A DNA stretch of 64,000 bases, from the NCBI RefSeq assembly GCF_014633365.1, contig NC_068346.1, forward strand, positions 34,349,191 through 34,413,190, given 5' to 3'. The position numbers and the translations under genes are program-made. Below the pieces are notes generated by a model. That model made no database searches and was not told the origin of the DNA. It worked only from the letters and a program-made list of their open reading frames with translations. The stretch's first letter is position 1. Each line of letters starts with the position of its first letter. The stretch comes from Diospyros lotus (taxonomy: Eukaryota > Streptophyta > Magnoliopsida > Ericales > Ebenaceae). This document shows, in pieces, positions 46,876-60,300 of this stretch.

Positions 46876-47420
46876 TAGTTTGGAGAGTTGGTGATGGTAA
46901 TCGAATCTTTTTGTGGTATGATCAGTGGCATCTCTTGGGGTTCTGGTTGGCTAGTTTTCTTACCAATTACCTCTGCAATTGGGCATATTGATTTCTGTTT
47001 GTGTTTTTGAAATCATTGTGGATTGTGGTTAGGTATGGCTTATGTCTAGTTCTTTGCCCAGTTTGGACTTGATTTAGAGCTAGATGAGTTGAGGTAGACT
47101 GATCCTCCTTAGGTTGGTTGTATGGATGAGTTGAGGTGGCTTTCAGCTTCAAATAAGGTTTTTTCTATTCACTCTACCTTACAAGGTTTATTGGGCCAAC
47201 GTGTCTGTGTTTCTTGGCATCAGTTGGTATGGTTTGGGTATAGTATTCCTGCTCCTTTCTTTATTTTTTGGTTAGCGATTAGAGAGTGATTATATATTCT
47301 TGGTCGTATTAACTTATTTTTGTTTTTTCTAAATAAATTTTTTATTTGTAGGATAGATGCGGAAAGATATAGCCATTTGATCTTCGATTGTCCCTATTTT
47401 AAGCAAGTGCTATCATTTTT
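46876..47420 (+). pseudogene. LINE relic: reverse-transcriptase zinc-binding domain
   Basis: The frame-broken translation contains VWRVGDGNRIFLWYDQW, VWFGYSIPAPFFIFWLAIR and SHLIFDCPYFKQV. These are in the order of the zf-RVT domain at the C-terminus of plant L1-type reverse transcriptases. Many stops are present. No RT core or poly-A end could be delimited. Confidence 0.6.
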
Positions 47421-48362
47421 TCGACGTAACATTTTGATTTTGTATACTCAGTTAAATTGAAATAATCGAACCGAATTAGCTAGTTTGGTTCGATTCGATT
47501 CAAAGTGTAGGTCAATTTGATTATGTTTCTAAGTTTGAGTGTTTTACTTATTTCAGTTTAGCTCGGTCTTTGTATTAAAAAAAATATATATAAAATAATT
47601 TAATTGATCGAAATATAAAAAATGGTGTTATTTTTTTTATTTTTCTTGGTATTTTCATTTCTTTCAGTTTTTTTTGATATTTTTTTTTATTTTTCAGTTT
47701 ATTTGGTTTAACCATTTAATCAATCTGTTTAGTTCGATTTTTAAATAAGTTTTGAGCTATCCAATTTAAGTAATCGGATATGTTTGGAATGCTCACGCCT
47801 AGTGTTGGGGGGGGGGGGGGTATATTCCAAGGTTGAGCTTGCTGGGCTGGCGGGACTCCAAGAATACACGTCAGCTTCCGGAAAGAAACAAAATAACAGA
47901 ATGAGAGAAAACCACATGAAATTTCAATTTTCAAGTCCCAATTTTGATTATATGTGGCTTTCTTTCTTGTGGACCACGCAATCCACCTTCTGATCTCAAC
48001 CAAACGGATCCAAATCCCTCCACCTATACCAAACGGGTCCAAACCTAAATGTAACGCTTAGAAATCTACATTCTGTTAATCATTTCGGGTCGGTCTCGAC
48101 CGAATACTTGGGATTTAATTGTGACTATTTTCATTTTGCACATCTAAAATAATTAATTGCGTTCCAGATTACCCCTCGAATATTTCTCCCGACTAAACAA
48201 TATCGAAAAGACGGTGACCGAACGGCGGTACAAACGCAAATAGGGGACAAGATAAAGGGCAATTTCGTCCAAAAATATTCAATATAACCGCAAACCCTTC
48301 CCCGCCACTCACATTTAGAGAGGGAAACAGCCAGGTTAGAGGGAGAGAGGGAGGGGGAGAGA
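47421..48362 (+). promoter_or_regulatory. SOQ1 upstream region
   Basis: The left part (to about 47805) is repeat-like AT-rich sequence with CGAACCGAATTAG/GGTTCGATTCG motifs and the end TGCTCACGCCTAGTG, like the terminus of a small hAT MITE. A G11 run follows (47807-47820). Near the gene there is a purine-rich leader (GGGAGAGAGGGAGGGGGAGAG) just before the ATG at 48363. No TATA box is claimed. Confidence 0.4.
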
Positions 48363-51300
48363 ATGGCGGTTAGACTGTTGTCTCCGAATCCGTGTTGTTC
48401 AGAATCGAAGCTCACCGCCTTGTTCTACTGCTCGAGCTTGGTTTCCAGACCGAACTGTCTGGTTCGGCGGCGGCAGAGGACGGTGCAGCTCCCGCGTCGG
48501 CGGAGACCGGCGGTTGCGACCCCTAGGGCGTGCGTGAAGTTGGAGGAGAAGAATGTGCCGGAGACAGGAAGCGAGTGGGGGAAGGTGTCGGCGGTGTTGT
48601 TCGACATGGACGGGGTCCTCTGCAACAGCGAAGATCTTTCCAGGAGAGCGGCAGTCGATGTCTTCGCTGAAATGGGGGTCGAAGTTACCGTTGATGACTT
48701 CGTGCCTTTCATGGGCACTGGTATGTACGATTCTCTATCTCAACTTGAATTTCAAGTAAATATTTGCCAACCAAGAGATTGATCACCAGTTGCAAAATGC
48801 GGCTCATACCAGGCGTGAAACTAGAATTTTCTTTTTCTTTCTTTTTTTTTCCTTCTGGAAGTTCCATCATTAATCTTTCTAAATTGTGTTGTAGGTTTGA
48901 GGAAAATCCATTACCATGCTAATTTAATTAAGTTCTAGTCGTAGTCTATGTTTTTGGAGCCTAAATGGGGTTGGGACCCTCCATAACCCCTTCGCTCCCC
49001 TACCGCCCACACTAAGGTGCTGCTGTATGCTAATTGGAATGAATCCTTTAGGATTCCTCAGAGCTACACCATTTGTTTGGATGCTGCATCAGGTTTAAGT
49101 ATTTGTACCCTAGGGCTTGTATTTTTCTTATTGGTATGGACTATGCAATAATAATCTTACTTGCAATTTCATCAACAACAATTTTTTTACAATTTGATCA
49201 ATCTTCTGGCGAGGAGCCTATTAAATAATATGTAATTAATGTCTGTCTTTGCATTAGTCGTTACTGGATAATGAACATTACACACGGGCTACAGAGGAGA
49301 ATACTGAAAACTTGAGATGCTGGATCCAATGAATTTCTACTGCTTTTGAATTGACTTTGTGATTTTCCTGATTGATAAGAACTTCTGACGGAGCCGAGAT
49401 TTAAATTAATAGCGTGGAATGATCCACTCTTACCTTTTATATTTGTTAGCTGTGGAAGGAAACTTCACACTCTCTTGACACCATGCAGTTGACAGATGAA
49501 GTACCTGAAAATTGACTTCCTTTTTTGGGATTAAGACTTGTGATTGTTGTTGTTATTGCACCTAACTGTTGGTACAGTTGATTGATCTAGTTAATTGACA
49601 CAATAACAGTAACTAGAAAGGGGTTAGAGACATTTAGATCTTTTATCTAGAAAAGAGAAGCGCTTCTTTTAAATGAAGCATGTTTCTCGAATAAGCAAAG
49701 AAATATACATTATCGTAATCCTCTCACTAGTGTGGCACATTATCTTAATCCACTTGCTAGTTTTTTTCTTTTGAGTTTGGCTGCCTTTTGACGTCACAGC
49801 ACACAGCTCACATGTAATTCTGTGTATAAGTAATAACAAGAACTTTGGGGATTTTCTTTTTGTTCTCTCTCTCTCTCACACACAACTTTCTTTCCTACCT
49901 TTTCATGTTATGGGTTATGTAGTTTAATCTAACTTTCTTACAATGACCCAGGCGAAGTAAACTTCTTAGGAGGTGTAGCTTCTGTGAAGGGTATCAAAGG
50001 ATTCAATGCTGAGGCAGCAAAGAAAAGGTTTTTTGAGATATATCTAGATAAGGTTATTAAAGTGTCAGGCTTGACTTTGTTTTTCCTCTCAGCACTCTTA
50101 CAAATACAGAGACCAAAAATATTTTCAAAGTAGTTTTTTTTCCCCTGCTCTCTTCCAGTTCTCTGCTCGGAGTTGACCCCTAAAGTTGCTTCATTTGTTG
50201 TAGTATGCAAAACCAGATTCTGGAATAGGATTCCCTGGTGCCCTCGAACTCATTACTCAGGTATTATGGAGTCTGATATTTTAAGTTTGCTGATGATTCT
50301 ACTTTCCTGCTGCATTAAGTGGTTTAACAATATGATGCTGTTGTGCAACAGTGCAAAAGCAAGGGGCTCAAAGCTGCTGTTGCATCTAGTGCAGATCGCA
50401 TCAAGGTTGATGCAAATTTAGCCGCTGCAGGTTTACCGGTGTCAATGTAAGCTGATACAATCACCTTGCCTTGGTTCACAAATTATATATTAATTTAAAT
50501 ACAATAGTCTGATTAATAGTTCTTGATATGTTGCTGCGATGACTACTGAGAAATCTTTTTACTCCAAGTACTCTGTTTCCATAATTTCCACTTAAACTTC
50601 AGCATTGCTTAGAGTTGATCATTTCAAAGCAAGACCATCTTTATTTTAGAACTAATTTTCTTATTGCTATATTCAAAAACCATTGCTGTTATGTTTTCAA
50701 TTTGTAAGTCAATTCTATCTTACATAAAATAAAAATTGTTCAATATCAATTCTAATTGATAATTAAAAATTTGTTGGTTTTGAAGGCATAATGTTTACAA
50801 GTTCTCACAAATTGTGTAATAGTTCATACTACTTAACTTAGTGGCACTATCTAGAACACATAGAATTCCCTTTTTGATTCAGAGAACATCATGTTTAACT
50901 CAACTCTCACGAGCAATGAAATATTTTGATGCCTATCTGCAGGGAGAGTATTTCTCTAAGTCCTGATTAAGAATGCATCTGAATATTTTGACCTTTTTTT
51001 TTTAATTTTAATTGATAATTAAAAGTTTGTGATTGTTTTTCTTGTTGTTTGTGTTCTTGTCTCAGTTTTTGCATATGTATCTGGTTTAGTTCATTTATAA
51101 GCTTGTATTCTTGCAATGTCATTGTTGCCTGAAAGATGAAAGTATATTTTGTGTTATGTGGGATGCAAGGTGGAGTAAGAAGCATAAAATAGACGTAAGA
51201 CATGGATATTTCACAATAAGGACAAGTTAATATGGTAATTTTAGATTTAAAAAAAAAAAAATTAAGGGGAGGACATGACTCAGATTGATGTGCTTCCTTA

Positions 51301-54300
51301 ATAGTTCTTTCTCATATGCTTATTTACAATGGCATTGGATTAGTTATTGTCACAACCCAAATTCCGCATCGATAGTCTACCTTGGAGGTTTTGGATATAT
51401 TACTTGGTCCCATTTACCTAAGAGTCACCTTCAACTAGCAGGTGTGGGTGAGGAATCATGGTGTTACAGTTATTCTCCTTAAATTTACTAATAATACACA
51501 CATTCTGATGTCTTTTACAGGTTTGATGCTATTGTGTCTGCAGATGCATTTGAGAATCTAAAGCCTGCCCCTGATATTTTTCTATCTGCATCTAAAATTT
51601 TGGATGTGCCAACTAGTGAGGTATATTTGTGGATGTATCTAGACATCCATGCCAAGAGCATTTCACTCTCTTGAAAGAGTTATTGATATGACTGATATTA
51701 CAGTTGCATATTTCTCCATCCAATATTATTACCTTTATTAGTTGAGAAATTCTTTCTTTGTCAAACTGCAAGCAGAAAACAGATTAAGACTGTTAATTTT
51801 CCAATCAAAAAAGTTTCTGAAAATTTTCTCCATATATTGGTTTACTGTGGACAAAAATTTGGGGGTGTGTGCTAATGGGACTAAGCCTACCCCACCTAGT
51901 GGGATTAAGCCTAGTGATTGTTTTTATAGCTTTAAACTCCCAACATTATGATCTCTGGTCCATTGATCAGTTTTGTTTCTGTATTATCTGCAATTTTAGT
52001 GATATCAAAGCATTAATTTTGTGCACTTATTTGCTCAGTGTATTGTTATTGAAGATGCATTAGCTGGAGTGCAGGCTGCTAAAGCTGCGCAGATGAGGTA
52101 GAATATGTCTTTGGAGGCACATTTTACTTAAATATCTTGATATGTGGGTGGATGTCGATATGTTGCCACTCATCATTATGGATACAGCACAGATATTTAT
52201 CTATTTATTCTTTATGTATCGAGCCTTTTTAGCTCCAAAATTATGTTTCTTATGTAGCAATAACATATTTTTTTCAAGTGTGGCAGTAACAAGTTCTTCT
52301 TGCAGATGTATAGCCGTGACAACAACATTGTCAGAAGACACTCTAAAAAAGGCTGGTCCATCACTTATCAGACAGGAGATAGGAAGTATTTCACTTGATG
52401 ACATACTTAGTGGTGGCTCTGTTTCAAATAGTATGTAGTTCCCTAATGTATATTTCAAATGTCTTTATGTACCATCAATAATCGGAATAGTGAAGCTATG
52501 TGTCACTTCTAAAGAACTATGAGTAAGATCTTTTTCTTTTATAATGTGCATTCTAATTGTTTGAATGTTCATCTCATTAATGCTGAAGTGTATTCTTTAC
52601 TATTAATTAATTGTGTCTCTATTTCTTAGTTTGTAGTTTTTTTCTTTTGTGATTGGAAGGCTACATTTCACTCTGACTTTATTATTCTCTTTGCAGTATT
52701 AGCTTGGTAATTGTTAGGATTATGTATTATGTGGAAAAATGAGGTATGATGATGGTGGCCATTGCAGACGAGAAGATGCAGGGACCCCAACTTGGCAATT
52801 CCTCTGCTCAAATGTCTCCACCACCTCTCAAGGATAGAAGAGAGAGTGGGCCATTCCCGGATATAAATTCTTCAAATAATGCGGCCTTCTCAATTGGAGA
52901 GTAAGAGAGATTCTGTATCTCGAATGATTGATCAATTCATCTTTTGATTAATTGGCTGCCTGTAGTTTATCCCTCTTGAACCTCTTATTTGTATATGTAT
53001 GTTGTTAACCTTTTATTGTCTATGAATATAGTCTCTTTTTCCCTCAAAAGCAAAGAAGTAATTGCATCAGGTTCACATGTTTGAGTCTTTAACCAGAAAT
53101 ACAATCTTAAACTTGAGAGTGAACACTTGGTGAATCTGGTGCATTAGATGGAGAAACTAAGCAAAACTTTACAGAATTTATAAGTGTTCATAGAATTCAG
53201 ATATCAAATTAGTTTCATCTTTTAGTTTAGTAAGATATCAAAGCTTTTTACTTGCGTACTTCAGATGCTGAAACATTTTTTTGCACATGTTACCTACTTT
53301 AGAGTTCCCAACACTTGGTACTGTATGTATATTTTAACATCTGAAATTATCACGACTGAATTTTGTTGGTGAGTTCAAGTTGCAGCGAACTTGGATAGCC
53401 AATCCCAGTCTTTGGAGATGGCTTCTCCCCTCCCCCCCCCGCCCTCTCAAAAAAAAAAAGTTAACTTTGTAGTCATTCCTTAAATACATATTTTAATTGC
53501 TAGCATCCAAGCTAGTGTATCATGATACATTTTCTTGATTTATGATTCTTGGTTGGAGCTTTTGCTTTCTTTCTTCTTTTTTTTTTTTTTTTGACAATTC
53601 TCTTCTTGGTTGGAATTTCCAATTATTATGAATTTTAAGGGTTTTTCCTTCATTGCTTGCTTAAATTTCATGTCTTCGAAACCTTCCATTTTCTAGGGTT
53701 TGTAATTATGTTTACTGTTTCTCGTTATTGGTTCTTTCCGTTTTCCATATTCGTATCTAAACTCATGAACCTCGTCTATGGTTCTATGAATATGGACTTA
53801 AGACCAATTCTTATCCTATAGCTTTTCCTTTTATCTTTCTGTCCAGGAATGAATATGAATCCATGCTCTTTTTCATGACCTATTAGGCTTAACATTGCAG
53901 CAAATTGATGATGACTTTCACTCTTATAAGCTGTCTCCAACAATTTAACAAAAAATATCTGCTTCTACTAATTGTGGTGTTTATTTAGAGTTCATAAATA
54001 CATGAGGTAGCAGTGTGGAACTTTTGAGGAAATTATATGGGATATGTAGTTCAGAACAAGTAGTTTTCAGTTGCAGACATAATTTATTGACAGATTGCAG
54101 GGTTCTCGTCGAGATATTTTAAGATATGGAAGTCTGGGGGTTGCTATCTCTTGTTTCATTTTCACGATTACTAACTGGAAGGTATGAGTATGCAAATGGA
54201 AAGAAATATGGAGGGTCTAAGTATTTCGATTTTGTCTTGAGACTCATATCCTCTTTTTCCCTTGTTGAGTTAGTTTAATAAGATATCTTTTTTTATTGAT

Positions 54301-57300
54301 TTCTAAATCCTTAATATTCCTTGGAGTGCTACTACTTTGCAGGCAATGCAATATGCATCTCCAAAGGCCATTTGGAACTTGCTATTTGGAGTAGTCAAAC
54401 CCTCTTTTGTACAGAATAAAGGTACTGATGATCCTGATGACATTTTCTTGAGTTATATTCTCATTGCTTTTTTTCCCTCTACTTCTGCTTGTAATTCTAT
54501 CTTTGCTTTCAGTTCCACAAATGTTTTCTTGCCTGGTAACATTCTATATGGACAATTGTTTGTCTAGACAAATATTCAAATGAAATATTCCAGTTCTTTC
54601 GTTATGTATTAGCCATTTGAAATCTTCATGGACTTGTAAAAAAATTTGATGTATTCCTATGTATACCGGTTACAGGTTTACCCCATTCTGCTAGAGTTCA
54701 ACAATTTGTGAACTATATATCTGAATTGGAAACCGGGTCAGTGAGTTCCCTTGTTCCTGTTCTTATATTTGAAAATTAGATTTCATAATTGAGTTTTTCT
54801 TCTTTTGGCTAATTTGTTGTTGATTTGTTTTTTTTTTCTTTTTCTTTTTCTTTTTGTTGGCAAGGGGGACTGCTCGTATTGTGCCAGAGTTTCCATCAAA
54901 ACTTGATTGGCTAAATACACCTCCCCTTAAGCTAGGCAGGGTAAATCAGTTACTTAGTTTTGGATTTCTGAGCAGTGATTTTTGTTGTGTGGAATACTTT
55001 AGGTTCCCTGTGTTGTCTCCCTTGATTCTCTATTCTCTAGTTTTGTCTACTTATTTGTGCTCATTCATCTTAGGTTATGAGTTGAAATGTTTCTTGGACT
55101 TTTGAATTTTGATGAACTTATAGTATTATTGACTTCTGGATGCATCATAAGATGATGGATTTAAGCTTCATGGATCAAGTATATACCCTTACCTGAAAAT
55201 AACATCCTGACATATTTTCTTCTCATTCATTTTCACCTCTATTTTACATGATGACAGCAAATTAGTTAAGACATGAAACAATTTTCATAAATGTACATTT
55301 CCCTGTCATGAAAAATCATTGTTGTTACATATTGATTGTAGTATTCTCATTTTCTCCAATGTTCTTCAGGATGCAGCTATACATATTGCAACAAGCATTA
55401 CGCTATACTCCTTGTTTAAAACCATTTCTTTGTTTGAACAGGATTTGAAAGGAAAAGTTGTTCTTCTGGACTTTTGGACCTACTGTTGTATAAATTGCAT
55501 GCATGTCCTGCCAGATCTAGAGTTTTTGGAGAAAAAATACAAAGATATGCCAGTAAGATCGAAATCTTTTATTTTAAGCATGTTCATCTGTTTGTTATTT
55601 TTCTTTCAAGCTGGATTCTGTTTTCATCAAATTGATGGTGAGAAGGTGTAGAGATTTTGAGAAGATTATCGGAAATGGAAGATTGGATGTTTAAGTTTGA
55701 AAAAGAAAAGATAGGGTGGTTGAAAGAATTCAAGATTTAAATGAAAGAGCCTAGAAGATAAGATGAGCTCCAAAATTCAAGGAAATGATAAAGCTTGAAA
55801 AAGGAAGATAATTCAGCATTTCAAATATTAGTTACAACAGTTCAAATATCAGTTATGGTTATCTAAATTTGAATTTATTCCTAATTTTTAGGAGATAGCA
55901 TTTTGTACTTGTATAAATACCCTACTTGGATTCAATAAAGTTCAATGAGTTCTTCTCCCTAATATTTTCTGCATGGTATCAGAGCAGAAAAAAACCCTTC
56001 TCTTTTGTTAAACCCAGGGCAGCAACTGCCACACCTAGGCAGTGACTGCCACGCTATCCACGTTTCAATCCTTCACTCCTGCAACCTTAAGATCTGCGAA
56101 TCACAACACGGCCAGGAAAAGAAATCTGTCTTTGGAGATCATCCCCTGTCCAACCAATAGCACGGGAGCCGTTGACAACAATATGTTAACTATCACTAGT
56201 CACAAGTTGAACGGGCATAAATACCTTCAATGGTCCCAATTTGTCATGATGTTCATTTGCGGAAAGGGGAAGGATTACTACCTAACTGGAGCTACAGGCA
56301 AACCAGGGTAGGAAGACCCAAAGTTCCGGATATGGAAATCTGAAAATAACATGGTAATATCTTGGCTTATTAACTCCATGATTAATGAAATTGGTGAGAT
56401 TTTTTTGTTATATGACATTGCACAAGATATCTGGGCAGTTGTTAAGGAGGCTTACTCACATGTTGAAAATACTTCGGAGTTGTTTGAGATTGAAAGCATG
56501 CTTGATGATCTGCGGCAGGGAGAATCCCATGTTACCTAGTACTTTAATTCACTCAACAAGTACTGGCTTCAATTGGATAAGTTTGATACAATCTAGTGGA
56601 AGTGTTCATAAGATTTAGCCAAATACAAACAGATTGTTGAAAAAAAGAGATTATACAAGTTCCTTATAGGTTTTGAACAAAAACCTAGATGGAGTGAGAG
56701 GGAGAATTCTAGGTACAAAACCCCTAACCAAGCATTCAGGAGGCTTTTTCTGAAGGACGTCAAGAGCAAAGCAAGATGAAGACAATGCTGAAAACGGCCA
56801 CCCCAAGTCTGGAAAATTCAGCCCTAACCACTCAGGGAACTCAACAACCAATCAAACAAAAAAAAGGGGCGTCCTTGGTGTGATCACTGTCATAAAACAG
56901 GTCATACAAGGGACACCTGCTAGGAAATACACGACAAACCAGTAGATTAGAAGCCAACTCATGAAAGGAAAAATCGAGGCAATGCAGCCTCTATGGAGGA
57001 GACCACTACAGCCTCAAAACCAATTTTTTTCAGCAAGGAATAGATGGAATGGCTGAAATAAATGTTTGGGTAGTCACAAACCACTCAGCCTTCAGTAGTT
57101 GCCTCTAGTAGCCCACAGAGGTAATTTCCTAAGTGTTTTCACTGCTAAAAGTGAATTATCAGCTGTGGATTATTGACTCAGGAGCATCTAAACACATGAC
57201 TGGAAATATCAAGCTATTAACAAGCTTTAAACCTTGTGATGAAAATTGGACTGTAAAGATTGCAGATGGTTCCCTGTCAAGGGTAGTAGGGACAGGTTCT

Positions 57301-60300
57301 ATAGCTCTATCCAAGGATCTTGTCCTAAAATATGTTCTCTTGGTTCCTAATTTAGATTGTAATCTATTGTCAATCAGTAAACTCACTACTGATCATAATT
57401 GTGTGGCCAAATTCTCAACTAATTTGTGTAAATTTCAGGATCGGACTTCGGGGATGACGATTGGTAGTGCTAAGGCATGTTCGGGACTCTTATCTCCTAA
57501 AAAAGAATGACCTCTAGAGCAAACAAATTCATCATAACAATTGCTTCTCCATAGAATGTTCTGTTTGTCCCTCTAATTTTCATTATGATAATAATGGTGC
57601 AATTATGTTGTGGCACTATAGGTTAGGACACCCCAATTTTGTCTATCTTAAGAAATTGTTTCCTTCATTGTTTAAGAATAAAGATTCACATTTGTTTCAA
57701 TGTGAAATCTGCCAATATTCTAAACATATTCAGAACAGCTATCCTAGCCAAATTCACACAACATCCTATCCTTTTTCTTTGATTCATAGTGATGTGTGGG
57801 CGCCCTCTCAAGTCAAAAATGTTACTGGTTCTCGTTGGTTTATATCTTTTATTGATAATCATACGCGTCTTGCTTTGGTATTTCTTATGAAAGAAAAATT
57901 TGAAGCCAATCAAATTTTCCAGAATTTTAATTCAATGATTCAAAGTGATGGAACACAACTATATCAATTATCTTTATTGACCACCATCTCATGAAATTTC
58001 TCCATATGAAGATGGTGTTGAAACTTCATTTCACCATTACTCCGCCAGGGGATGTTATCCACTGTCGGTCCTAAGTCCGGATAAAGGAGGAGGGTTGCGT
58101 TAGGTAGCCAATAACCAGCATAAAACCTAGTCAGATCCAACTATGAATTTTAGACAAACTATCTGTTGGGGCGTAACCCACATAGAAGTCTAGAATTCAT
58201 ATAGCCGACCCCACATAATGGTATAAAAGCTGGATATGTTGTTGTTGTTGATTCAAAGTCAATTTCATGCCAAGATTCAAATCTTGAGAACCGATAATGC
58301 CAAGGAATACTTCAATTCAATCCTTGGAGACTATCTCTCAAATAAGGGCATTATTCATCAGAGCTCTTGTGTTGATACACCCCAACAAAACGGGGTTGCT
58401 GAATGTAAGAACCGACATCTTTTAGAAGTGGTCAGATCACTCTTGTTTTCTTCTAATGTCCCTAAACACTTTTGGGGTGAAGCCATTCCTACGGCCACCT
58501 ATCTCATCAATAGATTGCCCTCACGGACTCTCAACCCCCAAACACCAAGTCAATTCCTTCTTCAATCTTTCCCACACTCTCGGGTTCTCTCACACATTCC
58601 TCTAAAGGTCTTTGGTTGTTTTGCCTTTGTCCATGTCCATCACCAATTTCGTAGCAAGCTTGACCCTAAATCCATCAATGCATTTTCCTTGGCTACTCTC
58701 CTCATAAAAAAGGTTACAAATGTTATTCCCTCGAATATAAGCAGTTTTTCACTTCAATGGATGTAACCTTTTTAGAAAATCAGCCCTATTATCCCAAAAC
58801 TGCTATTCAGGGGAGAACACTCTAAATAATTCTCAAGAATATCAGTTTTGGCACATCCTTTCCATTTCTAGCCAACAACAGCAGCAGCAACAACCCGATC
58901 CATCCAATTCAAGTTCACAGCCATCACAACCTGATCCAAATCCTTCCACCAATCACCATCCTTCTCATCCCCATACGAATGAACTTCAAGTTTACTCTCG
59001 GAGGAAGCCTAATCAAGAAGGGATTGAACAACGAACATGTCTTAGGACTAACCAAGACACTGACTCGAATCTGAGGGTAAGTGAAGGTAATTCCAATGAT
59101 AAACCTATTGATGATGAACTTAATTGGCTCATAGCATTGAGAAAGGGTGTTAGATCATGCACACAACACCCAATTCAAAACTATATATCACATAAGGGTC
59201 TCTCACCTAGCTTCAGTGCATTTGTTTCAAGTATGAACAAGGTGCAAGTTCCTAACAATATTCAGGAAGCCTTTCAACACCCAAGGTGGAAGAAAGTTGT
59301 TTTTGAGGAAATTCAAGCCTTGGAGAAGAACAAGACTTGGGATATTACAAACTTACCATTTGGAAAATATCTTGTGGGCTGCAAATGAGTGTTTACAATG
59401 AAATATAGAGAAGATGGGCAAATTGAAAGATATAAGGCCCGACTTGTGGCGAAAGGCTTCACGCAATCTTATGGTATTGATTACAAAGAGACATTTACCC
59501 CAGTGGCTAAGCTAAATACCATCAGAATATTGCTTTCCCTAGTTGCAAATTTGGATTGGCCTCTCCACCAAGTAGATGTGAAGAATGCATTTCTAAATGG
59601 AGACCTAGAAGAGAAGAGGTTTACATGGACATTCCTCCTGGATTCAAAACTAACATTACAAAAAACAAGGTATGTAGACTAAAGAGATCACTTTATGGAC
59701 TCAAATAGTCTCCTAGAGCCTGGTTCGAAAGATTCACAAAGGCAGTTAAGAAGCATGGATATGGTCAATGCCAAGCATATCACAGCCTCTTCGTCAAACA
59801 TTCTTCAGGAGGTAAAATTTTTATTCTTATAGTTTATGTGGACGATATCATTGTCACAGAAAATGGTATTTTTGAAATAAGATGCCTCAAAGAAGTTCTT
59901 GCAAAGTAGTTTGAGATTAAAGATTTGGGAAACCTAAGATATTTCTTAGGTATGGAAGTTGCAAGGTCAAAAGATGGAATTTCAGTCTCTCAGAGGAAGT
60001 ATATCTTAGATCTCCTAAATGAGATAGGTATGTTGGGTTGCAAACTGGCGAACACTCCCATGGAATCTACTACAAAGTTAGATATTGGCAAGGAAAGTAT
60101 TCCAGTTAATAAAGGGAGATATCAACGACTGGTGGGAAAACTTATATACCTGTCACACACTAGATCAGATATAGGATTTTTTGTTAGTATTGTGAGTCAA
60201 TTCATGAATGATCCTAAAGAAGAATACATGGAAGCAGTGTATCGCATTCTAAGGTATCTAAAGTTAACTCCAGGTAAAGGTTTGATGTTCAGGAAAACAA